Shown: piece by piece, positions 1 to 4,152 of the stretch
How positions within the stretch are numbered: the first letter of the stretch is position 1
How the letters are laid out: the number at the start of each line of letters is the position of its first letter
DNA from: Deltaproteobacteria bacterium
GTDB lineage: Bacteria; Desulfobacterota_C; Deferrisomatia; Deferrisomatales; JACRMM01
DNA length: 6,419 bases
Assembly: GCA_016218905.1 (NCBI GenBank)
Contig: JACRCS010001026.1
Location: forward strand, 1-6,419
Direction: 5' to 3'
Notes under the pieces: generated by a model
Seen by the model: the letters and a program-made list of their open reading frames with translations, nothing else
Told to the model about the DNA's origin: nothing
Database searches by the model: none
Translations under genes and position numbers: made by a program

Positions 1-163
1 CCTCGGGGTTGGCGCGCAGGGCGGCGAGCGCCGCGGCGCCGGCGCGCTCCTCATCGACGAGCTCCGCGATGCGCGTCCTGCGGATCGTCAGGACGGCGAT
101 TTCCGCCCCGGCGAAGAGGCCGTTCACGACGACGAGGGCGAGGATGACGGCGATCTCGAGCAT
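1..163 (-). CDS. CNNM/HlyC-CorC family (DUF21) transporter-like membrane protein, N-terminal fragment
   Basis: The frame is open from an ATG at 163-161 to the left edge, giving 54 residues of a longer protein whose 3' part lies outside the window. The start reads MLEIAVILALVVVNGLFAGA and continues with EIAVLTIRRTRIAELVDEER. A hydrophobic segment at residues 2-20, then an N-G-x-F-A-x-x-E-I-A motif and a basic stretch, is the hallmark N-terminus of the DUF21 transmembrane domain in the TlyC/CorC/CNNM family ('hemolysin family protein'). Members usually carry a DUF21 domain, paired CBS domains and a CorC_HlyC domain, and are linked to Mg2+/Co2+ efflux; none of those later domains is visible here. 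No strong Shine-Dalgarno precedes the ATG. The gene diverges from ahpC. The family call is confident; the exact substrate cannot be judged from this fragment. Confidence 0.85.
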   Translation of the reverse strand, partial: MLEIAVILALVVVNGLFAGAEIAVLTIRRTRIAELVDEERAGAAALAALRANPE

Positions 164-229
164 GCCGGATTCTAGGGACTCGGAAGAAGACGAAGAGACC
201 GACGCTTCCGCAAAGCCCCAGTAACCGCT

Positions 230-238
230 TATATATCA
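230..238 (-). promoter_or_regulatory. Candidate extended -10 promoter for the divergent CNNM-type gene
   Basis: On the minus strand the sequence reads TGATATATA, an extended -10 (TGN followed by TATATA, 4 of 6 to consensus) in one of the few AT-rich spots of the window. It would start transcription near 223, giving a leader of about 60 nt before the ATG at 163. No convincing -35 hexamer is present, which an extended -10 can tolerate. This is a motif match only. Confidence 0.35.
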
Positions 239-260
239 GTGCCTTCTGTGTTGTTGTGGG

Positions 261-279
261 CGCAAGACTCGAGCTTGCG
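261..279. other. Inverted repeat in the divergent intergenic region
   Basis: CGCAAG (261-266) is repeated inverted as CTTGCG (274-279) around a 7-nt centre that itself contains CTCGAG. A second weaker stem, GGGTT/AGCCC (286-290 with 294-298), follows. There is no T-tract and the flanking genes diverge, so a terminator is unlikely. It could be an operator or a leader structure, but no family can be named. Confidence 0.3.
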
Positions 280-325
280 AGCCTCGGGTTCTGAGCCCAA
301 CGAGCGACCAGTTTGCACGGAAGAC

Positions 326-354
326 TTCACTTCTGAATCCGTTTGATGTATTTA
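326..354 (+). promoter_or_regulatory. Weak sigma-70-like promoter candidate for ahpCF
   Basis: TTCACT (326-331, 4 of 6 to the -35 consensus) is followed after exactly 17 bp by TATTTA (349-354, 3 of 6 to the -10 consensus), predicting a start near 361 and a leader of about 50 nt. The hexamers are poor. The position is attractive because the -10 and start region coincide with the inverted repeat at 351-367. TTGATG at 343-348 is an alternative -35 but has no -10 at a proper distance. Confidence 0.35.
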
Positions 355-367
355 GACGTAATCTAAA
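351..367. promoter_or_regulatory. Fur/PerR-type operator candidate upstream of ahpC
   Basis: TTTAGACGTAATCTAAA has perfect 6-bp arms (TTTAGA / TCTAAA) around 5 bp. Its length and AT-rich, dyad-symmetric layout resemble the 7-1-7 boxes of Fur-superfamily regulators: against TTATAAT-N-ATTATAA the central 15 bases match at 9 of 14 positions. PerR is known to repress ahpCF in many bacteria by metal-catalysed peroxide sensing. The site overlaps the proposed -10 and start, which fits repression by occlusion. The sequence shows the dyad; which regulator binds is inferred. No regulator gene is in the window. Confidence 0.55.
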
Positions 368-410
368 AAAGTGAGGCGAACGCCCGCTGCAACAAACAAG
401 GAGTACGTGA

Positions 411-974
411 ATGAGCGTCATCAACAGCCAGCTCCCCGAGTTCAAGGTGCAGTCCTACCAGCACGGCCAGTTCAAGGAGGTCTCGAACAAGGACCTCGCC
501 GGCAAGTGGTCGATCCTCTTCTTCTACCCGGCCGACTTCACGTTCGTCTGCCCGACCGAGCTGGGCGACCTGGCCGACCACTACGCCGAATTCAAGAAGA
601 TGGGCGTGGAGATCTACTCCGTCTCGACCGACACCCACTTCACCCACAAGGCCTGGCACGACGCGTCCGAGACGATCAAGAAGATCCAGTACGTGATGCT
701 CGCCGACCCAACCCACCAGCTCACCATGGCGTTCGGCGTTCACATCGACGAGGCCGGCCTCGCCTACCGCGGGACGTTCGTCGTCAACCCTGAGGGGCAG
801 GTCAAGATCGCCGAGATCCACGACAACGGCATCGGTCGCGACGCCTCGGAGCTCCTTCGCAAGGTCCAGGCGGCCCAGTACGTCGCCAAGCACCCCGCCG
901 AAGTCTGCCCCGCCAAGTGGACCCCGGGCGCGGAGACCCTCAAGCCCAGCCTCGACCTCGTCGGCAAGATCTGA
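411..974 (+). CDS. ahpC: Alkyl hydroperoxide reductase subunit C (typical 2-Cys peroxiredoxin)
   Basis: AhpC is a cytoplasmic peroxidase that reduces H2O2, organic hydroperoxides and peroxynitrite. The 187-residue product has the length of the Escherichia coli enzyme. The peroxidatic Cys47 lies in the P40-x3-T44-x2-C47 active-site motif (reading FVCPTE), Arg120 matches the conserved catalytic arginine, and the resolving Cys166 sits in EVCPAKW near the C-terminus. The tail ending LDLVGKI is the standard AhpC ending used for docking to AhpF, and the NGIGRD loop is in the usual place. The ATG is preceded by AAGGAG (398-403) with a 7-nt gap, which supports this start. ahpF follows 101 nt downstream on the same strand, so the two probably form an operon. 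Peroxide control through the dyad at 351-367 is likely. Nothing appears truncated or mutated. Confidence 0.98.
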   Translation: MSVINSQLPEFKVQSYQHGQFKEVSNKDLAGKWSILFFYPADFTFVCPTELGDLADHYAEFKKMGVEIYSVSTDTHFTHKAWHDASETIKKIQYVMLADPTHQLTMAFGVHIDEAGLAYRGTFVVNPEGQVKIAEIHDNGIGRDASELLRKVQAAQYVAKHPAEVCPAKWTPGAETLKPSLDLVGKI

Positions 975-991
975 TCCGGCGCCGGCCCGCA

Positions 992-1022
992 GGGAGCCCG
1001 GGCCACCTGGCCCGGGTCTCCC
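992..1022 (+). terminator. Strong hairpin in the ahpC-ahpF gap (attenuator or mRNA-stabilising stem)
   Basis: GGGAG+CCCGGGCC (992-1004) pairs with GGCCCGGG+T+CTCCC (1009-1022): 13 G/C-rich pairs with one bulged T at 1017 and a 4-nt loop ACCT. The following bases CTTCGG give no U-run, so full intrinsic termination is not expected. A stem here typically yields partial termination or protects the 3' end of the upstream message, so AhpC could be made in excess over AhpF. The structure is read directly from the sequence; the role is inferred. Confidence 0.6.
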
Positions 1023-1075
1023 TTCGGCCGCACGGCCCGTCCCCGCGCACCCCCGAATAGGAACAGAGGAACCGA

Positions 1076-2641
1076 ATGCTCGACGCCTCCCTCTCCGCGC
1101 AGCTCGTTCAGCTCTACAGCGCGCTCCCGGTGCCCATCGTCCTCCGTCAGCGGCCGTCCGACCACCCGAAGCAGGGCGAGCTGACGACGATGCTGGAGGA
1201 CATCGCCGCCACGGCCCCGCAGAAGGTCGTACACCGCGTCGAGGGCGAGCCGAGCTCGATCCCCGCCTTCGAGGTCGCGCCCGAAGGACGCCCCGCGTCG
1301 ATCCACTTCCGGGGGATCCCGGGAGGGCACGAGTTCTCCTCACTCGTCCTCGCGATCCTGAACGCCGCGGGCCTCGGGAAGAAGCCCGACGAAGGGCTGC
1401 AGAACCGGATCCGGCACCTCAAGGGCCCCGTGAGGATCCGGACCTTCGTCTCCCTGTCGTGCCACAACTGCCCCGAGGTCGTCCAGGCGCTGAACCAGAT
1501 GGCCCTGATCCACCCCGACTTCGTCCACGAGATGGTGGACGGAGGTCTTGCCGAGAACGAGGTCGAGAAGCTGGGGATCCAGGGCGTGCCGACGGTGATC
1601 TCGCCGGTCCACGAGAACGCCCAGGTCTCCGTGGGGCGGGCGGATCTCGCGGAGCTGATCGACGCCCTCGAGGAGCGCTACGGTACTGAAGCGTCGGACG
1701 CGGCCCTGGGCCTCCCGGCGCGCGACCCCTACGACGTCGTCGTCGTCGGGGGAGGACCGGCCGGCGCATCCGCAGCGATCTATTCCGTCCGAAAGGGGCT
1801 CCGCACGGCGCTCGTCGCCAAGAACGTCGGAGGGCAGGTCCTCGAGACGGTCGGCATCGAGAACCTCATCGGGACGACCCGCACCGAGGGGAAGAAGCTG
1901 GCGGCCGACATCCTCGCGCACGTCCGCAGCTACCCCGTCGAGATCCTCGACAACCGCCGCGTGGAGGCGATCGAGGACGGGCCGCTCAAGTCGATTCGTC
2001 TCGCGGGAGGCGAGGTGCTCCAGGCGAAGTCGCTCATCGTGGCGACCGGCGCGCAGTGGCGCGAGCTGAACGTCCCCGGCGAGAAGGAGTACATCGGGCA
2101 CGGCGTCGCCTTCTGCCCGCACTGCGACGGGCCGTTCTACAAGGACAAGAAGGTCGTCGTCATCGGCGGAGGCAACTCGGGGATCGAGGCGGCGATCGAC
2201 CTCGCGGGGATCTGCGCTTCCGTGACCGTGATCGAGTTCATGGCCGAGCTCAAGGCGGACAAGGTGCTCGTCGACAACCTGAAGAAGCTGTCGAACACCG
2301 AGGTCGTCCTGAACCACAGGACCGCGGAGATCATCGGCGACGGGAGCAAGGTCACGGGGATCAAGGTCGTCGACCGCGGGACCGACGCCGAGAAGACGAT
2401 CCCGGTCGACGGGATCTTCATCCAGATCGGACTCGCTCCGAACTCGGGGCTCGTGCGGGGACTCGTCGACGTCAACCGCTTTGGCGAGATCGTCGTGGAC
2501 GACAAGTGCCGCACGTCGACGAAGGGAATCTACGCGGCGGGCGACGTCACGACGACCCCGTACAAGCAGATCATCATCTCCATGGGCGAGGGGGCGAAGG
2601 CGGCGCTTGCCGCGTTCGAGGACCGGATACACGCGGCGTAG
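1076..2641 (+). CDS. ahpF: Alkyl hydroperoxide reductase subunit F (NADH-dependent AhpC reductase)
   Basis: AhpF is the flavoprotein disulfide reductase that recycles oxidised AhpC with NADH. The 521 residues match the classic length. Residues 1-196 are the tandem thioredoxin-like N-terminal domain, with the C129-H-N-C132 centre that contacts AhpC and a cis-proline in GVPTV (Pro172). After a short linker comes the thioredoxin-reductase-like part: FAD-binding GGGPAG (225-230), the second redox pair C347-P-H-C350, NAD-binding GGGNSG (364-369) and the C-terminal FAD motif [12 protein letters not shown] (487-498). Glu387 in VTVIEF replaces the basic HRRxxxR signature of NADPH-dependent thioredoxin reductases, pointing to NADH. 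Both CxxC pairs distinguish this from plain TrxB. AGAGGA (1065-1070) precedes the ATG by 5 nt. It is the second gene of the ahpCF operon and is intact. Confidence 0.98.
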   Translation: MLDASLSAQLVQLYSALPVPIVLRQRPSDHPKQGELTTMLEDIAATAPQKVVHRVEGEPSSIPAFEVAPEGRPASIHFRGIPGGHEFSSLVLAILNAAGLGKKPDEGLQNRIRHLKGPVRIRTFVSLSCHNCPEVVQALNQMALIHPDFVHEMVDGGLAENEVEKLGIQGVPTVISPVHENAQVSVGRADLAELIDALEERYGTEASDAALGLPARDPYDVVVVGGGPAGASAAIYSVRKGLRTALVAKNVGGQVLETVGIENLIGTTRTEGKKLAADILAHVRSYPVEILDNRRVEAIEDGPLKSIRLAGGEVLQAKSLIVATGAQWRELNVPGEKEYIGHGVAFCPHCDGPFYKDKKVVVIGGGNSGIEAAIDLAGICASVTVIEFMAELKADKVLVDNLKKLSNTEVVLNHRTAEIIGDGSKVTGIKVVDRGTDAEKTIPVDGIFIQIGLAPNSGLVRGLVDVNRFGEIVVDDKCRTSTKGIYAAGDVTTTPYKQIIISMGEGAKAALAAFEDRIHAA

Positions 2642-2662
2642 CGACACGAGGGACCGGCTCGT

Positions 2663-2713
2663 CCTCCCGGGAGGGCGATCCCGGCCCTGCGGGCTCTCTC
2701 GGATTCTCCGGAG
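2663..2713 (+). terminator. Hairpin cluster after ahpF, possible non-canonical terminator
   Basis: Several stems are packed here: CCGGGA/TCCCGG (2667-2672 with 2679-2684, 6-nt loop), which competes with the palindrome CCTCCCGGGAGG (2663-2674); GCCC/GGGC (2684-2687 with 2691-2694); and CTC-CGGA/TCCG-GAG (2696-2703 with 2707-2713, one bulge). None is followed by a U-run. The position, just after the ahpF stop and before the next promoter, suits transcription ending or mRNA 3'-end protection. The rest of the 182-nt gap holds the sigma-54-type promoter and leader of the next gene. Confidence 0.4.
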
Positions 2714-2757
2714 CCGCGAATCGGTGACTCGCATCACCCTTCTGAAGCGCGACGGGC

Positions 2758-2773
2758 TGGCACCAGGACTGCA
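2758..2773 (+). promoter_or_regulatory. Sigma-54 (RpoN) -24/-12 promoter, copy 1
   Basis: TGGCACCAGGACTGCA matches the sigma-54 consensus TGGCACG-N4-TTGCW at 10 of 12 defined positions. The essential GG (2759-2760) and GC (2771-2772) are exactly 10 bp apart. Taking C2772 as -12, the start falls near 2784, 40 nt before the ATG. The paralogous gene downstream has the same element with identical geometry, which greatly strengthens the call. Sigma-54 promoters need an AAA+ enhancer-binding activator; none is encoded in the window. Confidence 0.8.
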
Positions 2774-2784
2774 ACGGACGGGGT

Positions 2785-2800
2785 GGGAGCAAGGGCTCCC
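2785..2800 (+). promoter_or_regulatory. 5'-terminal mRNA hairpin in the leader, copy 1
   Basis: GGGAGC (2785-2790) pairs perfectly with GCTCCC (2795-2800) around a 4-nt loop, AAGG. The stem begins one base after the predicted sigma-54 start at 2784, so the transcript would open with this structure. 5'-end stems are known to protect some mRNAs from RppH/RNase E-type decay. The same stem with a different loop recurs in the second unit at 3436-3452. Sequestration of the Shine-Dalgarno at 2812 is not evident. Confidence 0.6.
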
Positions 2801-2823
2801 GAGAACGTCCCAGGAGGTCCGAC

Positions 2824-3219
2824 ATGAAGAACGCCCACAGGAACATCCTTCTCGCCGCGACGGCCGCCCTCGCGCTCGCGGTGGCGCCGTCGGCCCTGGC
2901 GGACGTGCGGATCCACGTGAACCTCCCCCTGCCTCCTCCGCCGCACGTCGTCGTGGGCCATCACCCGCCGCTCCTGGCGCCGGTCGTCGAATTCGGCTAC
3001 CGGAGCCCGGGCCGGCGTTCCTATGACGGCCGGTGGAACTATGAGAACCGCCACAGGGACGACCGGTACGGCCGGCGATACCGTGACCGCGCCCGCTGGG
3101 CCTTCGTCGAGGGGCGCTGGGTCGTGCGGCCATACCGGGGCGCTGTATGGGTCGATGGCCACTACGACCTGCACGGCCGCAGGATTCCGGGCTACTGGGT
3201 CAGGGCCCGCTACCGGTAA
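2824..3219 (+). CDS. Exported WxxGxW-like repeat protein, paralog 1 (function unknown)
   Basis: This is a 131-residue secreted protein of unknown function. Residues 1-26 are a clear Sec signal peptide: basic start MKNAHRN, hydrophobic core of Leu/Ala/Val, and SALA cleaved before Asp27. A Pro/His-rich segment follows (about 34-55), then an Arg/Tyr/Asp-rich segment (60-92) and a Trp/Tyr-rich C-terminus with V-E-G-R-W (95-99), A-V-W-V-D-G-H-Y (107-114) and P-G-Y-W-V (122-126). These resemble the W-x-x-G-x-W repeats of small exported proteins annotated as YXWGXW or WXXGXW repeat proteins. AGGAGG (2812-2817) lies 6 nt before the ATG and fixes the start. There are no cysteines, lipobox or later membrane spans, so a periplasmic or cell-surface location is likely. 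The strong positive charge suggests binding to anionic envelope polymers, which is inference only. Expression from the sigma-54-type promoter is probable. Confidence 0.85.
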   Translation: MKNAHRNILLAATAALALAVAPSALADVRIHVNLPLPPPPHVVVGHHPPLLAPVVEFGYRSPGRRSYDGRWNYENRHRDDRYGRRYRDRARWAFVEGRWVVRPYRGAVWVDGHYDLHGRRIPGYWVRARYR

Positions 3220-3226
3220 GTCCGGT

Positions 3227-3244
3227 CGCCGCTGTATGGCGGCG
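3227..3244 (+). other. Short hairpin after paralog 1
   Basis: CGCCGC (3227-3232) pairs with GCGGCG (3239-3244) around TGTATG. An equivalent with a shorter loop, GCCGC-GC-GCGGC, lies at the matching place after paralog 2 (about 4055-4066). It sits just ahead of the terminator and probably belongs to the mRNA 3' end. Confidence 0.4.
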
Positions 3245-3250
3245 GAACCC

Positions 3251-3299
3251 GGGGCGCTCGTGGGGGTGCGAAGAGGGCACCGCTTCGAGCGCCCCTTTT
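3251..3299 (+). terminator. Rho-independent terminator of paralog 1
   Basis: GGGGCGCTCG (3251-3260) pairs over 10 bp with CGAGCGCCCC (3286-3295), followed at once by TTTT (3296-3299) and a T-rich stretch. The 25-nt loop folds into an inner stem, GGTGC/GCACC (3265-3269 with 3277-3281). It lies 31 nt after the stop codon and would insulate the first unit from the second. Confidence 0.8.
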
Positions 3300-3338
3300 C
3301 GCGTTTCCTTCCGGGCCTCACTCATTCCTTCAACGAAA

Positions 3339-3390
3339 AACGGAACTGACCCCGTTCTCCGTCGTTCTCCGTTCTCGCCCGTTCTCGTTC
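3339..3390. repeat. CCGTTCTC direct-repeat tract with adjoining AACGG/CCGTT dyad
   Basis: CCGTTCTC occurs exactly at 3352-3359, 3369-3376 and 3379-3386, with a one-mismatch copy TCGTTCTC at 3362-3369. The starts fall 10, 7 and 10 bp apart. The first copy also forms the right arm of AACGG (3339-3343)/CCGTT (3352-3356). This tract lies in about 110 bp between the two paralog units that has no counterpart upstream of copy A. It may be a REP-like or mobile-element remnant, or activator-binding sites for the sigma-54 promoter 20 bp downstream. Confidence 0.45.
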
Positions 3391-3408
3391 TTCGTCCACT
3401 TTCGAGGT

Positions 3409-3424
3409 TGGCACCACGGGTGCA
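3409..3424 (+). promoter_or_regulatory. Sigma-54 (RpoN) -24/-12 promoter, copy 2
   Basis: TGGCACCACGGGTGCA carries GG (3410-3411) and GC (3422-3423) separated by exactly 10 bp and matches TGGCACG-N4-TTGCW at 10 of 12 defined positions. With C3423 as -12 the start falls near 3435, 39 nt before the ATG at 3474. Compared with copy 1, the consensus bases are kept while the inner spacer and the following 12 nt have diverged, as expected for a conserved promoter. Confidence 0.8.
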
Positions 3425-3435
3425 TTGGCGGGTGT

Positions 3436-3452
3436 GGGAGCAGCGAGCTCCC
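3436..3452 (+). promoter_or_regulatory. 5'-terminal mRNA hairpin in the leader, copy 2
   Basis: GGGAGC (3436-3441) pairs with GCTCCC (3447-3452) around AGCGA. As in copy 1, the stem starts one base after the predicted start (3435). Stem bases are identical in the two copies while loop length and sequence differ (4 versus 5 nt), which favours a structural role. Confidence 0.6.
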
Positions 3453-3473
3453 GGAAGTCCAAGGAGGACCGAC

Positions 3474-4043
3474 ATGAAGAACGCCAACCGGAACATCCTG
3501 CTCGCCGCGACGGCGGCCCTGGCCCTCGTGGTGGCGCCGTCGGCCCTGGCGGATTTGCGCCTGAGCGTGAACCTCCCGAAGCCGCCGTCTCCGCGCGAGG
3601 TGCTGAGCCACCTCCCGGCGCCCCCGCTGGTGCAGTTCGCCGACCGCAACCACGGCCAGAGGAACGACGGTCGGGACCGTGGCTACGACGACCGCGACCG
3701 GCGGAACGACGGACGACGGAACCACGGCAACCGCTACAACCGTAACCGGAATGACCGCGGCCACTACGACCGCTACAGGAGCGACGGCCGCTGGAACTAC
3801 CCGAACCGTCACCGCGACGACCGCTACAGCTCGTATCGCCTCGACAGGTATCGCCGCGGGCACTACCGCCGTCCCGATCTGAGGGTCTGGGTCGGAAGCC
3901 GCTGGATGATGTCGCCGTACGCGGGCGGCGTCTGGATCGACGGGCGCTGGCTGGCGCCCCCCTTCCCGGGCGCCGTCTGGGTTGACGGCTACTACGACGA
4001 GTACGGCGACTGGATCGTGGGCGGCTGGGTCCGCCCCTGGTAG
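3474..4043 (+). CDS. Exported Arg/Asn-rich WxxGxW-like repeat protein, paralog 2 (function unknown)
   Basis: The ATG at 3474 is chosen over in-frame starts further upstream (from 3147) because AAGGAGG (3461-3467) lies 6 nt before it and the encoded N-terminus MKNANRNILLAATAALAL matches paralog 1. The product is 189 residues. The signal peptide spans 1-26 (cut after SALA) and a Pro-rich segment 34-52. A strongly hydrophilic region rich in Arg, Asn, Asp, Gly and Tyr covers about 57-133; most of it is absent from paralog 1. The shared block DGRWNY-x-NRHRDDRY follows at 104-118. The C-terminus has stacked W-motifs: VWVGSRW (138-144), VWIDGRW (153-159), VWVDGYY (168-174) and IVGGWV (181-186). There is no cysteine, lipobox or catalytic motif. 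It is probably periplasmic or surface-located; binding to polysaccharide or another anionic polymer is speculation. It has its own promoter and terminator, so the two paralogs need not be co-transcribed. Confidence 0.85.
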   Translation: MKNANRNILLAATAALALVVAPSALADLRLSVNLPKPPSPREVLSHLPAPPLVQFADRNHGQRNDGRDRGYDDRDRRNDGRRNHGNRYNRNRNDRGHYDRYRSDGRWNYPNRHRDDRYSSYRLDRYRRGHYRRPDLRVWVGSRWMMSPYAGGVWIDGRWLAPPFPGAVWVDGYYDEYGDWIVGGWVRPW

Positions 4044-4074
4044 GTCAGGGCGTCGCCGCGCGGCGGCAGAGCTC

Positions 4075-4120
4075 GGGGCGCTCGTGGGCGTGCGACGACA
4101 GCACCTCCGCGAGCGCTCTT
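4075..4120 (+). terminator. Terminator-like hairpin of paralog 2
   Basis: GGGGCGCTCG (4075-4084) pairs with CGAGCGCTCT (4110-4119) over 10 positions, two of them G-U, with an inner stem GTGC/GCAC (4090-4093 with 4101-4104). The left arm is identical to the terminator of paralog 1. The T-run is weaker (TTCCCGTTT), so it may end transcription less efficiently. The remaining 30 bp to the convergent gene hold a small CCCG/CGGG stem (4121-4133) and a GACC/GGTC stem (4137-4147), which may serve the minus-strand transcript. Confidence 0.6.
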
Positions 4121-4152
4121 CCCGTTTCTCGGGGCCGACCGGCGGTCCGGAG

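Larger units (their letters stand above)
2758..3299 (+). repeat. Duplicated transcription unit, copy A
   Basis: The stretch from the -24 element to the terminator is homologous, element by element, to 3409-4120: promoter, leader stem, Shine-Dalgarno, signal peptide codons, W-rich 3' coding end, post-stop hairpin and terminator arm GGGGCGCTCG. The copies differ by many substitutions and by about 58 codons of length, so the duplication is not recent. Confidence 0.8.
3409..4120 (+). repeat. Duplicated transcription unit, copy B
   Basis: This is the second copy of the unit described at 2758-3299, with the same order of elements. It is longer mainly because of a low-complexity insertion in the coding region and one added W-motif. 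Confidence 0.8.

Noticed and set aside
9..224. Plus-strand 71-codon frame at the left edge
   Set aside because: It is antisense to the conserved N-terminus of the CNNM-type protein, is rich in Ala/Arg/Ser/Thr, and lacks a ribosome binding site.
236..445. Minus-strand 69-codon frame across the ahpC promoter
   Set aside because: It covers the ahpC control region and start codon, and shows no family features or ribosome binding site.
654..670. TGGCACG inside ahpC resembling a sigma-54 -24 element
   Set aside because: The -12 position reads GTCC rather than TTGC, and it lies within conserved coding sequence.
363..1343. Open frame of 326 codons antisense to ahpC and the ahpF start
   Set aside because: It overlaps the whole of ahpC, whose catalytic residues are intact, and shows no recognisable motif.
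1340..3133. Long open frame of 597 codons on the minus strand across ahpF and paralog 1
   Set aside because: It is antisense to well-supported genes, its translation is Arg/Asp/Pro-rich without any domain, and it crosses two unrelated genes and their promoter. High GC creates such frames.
3352..3390. Possible CRISPR-like direct repeats
   Set aside because: Units are only 8 bp with gaps of 2 bp or less, far too short for repeats and spacers.
3147..3473. Upstream in-frame extension of paralog 2
   Set aside because: It would run through the paralog 1 end, a strong terminator and the sigma-54 promoter. The ATG at 3474 has the Shine-Dalgarno and the signal peptide matching paralog 1.
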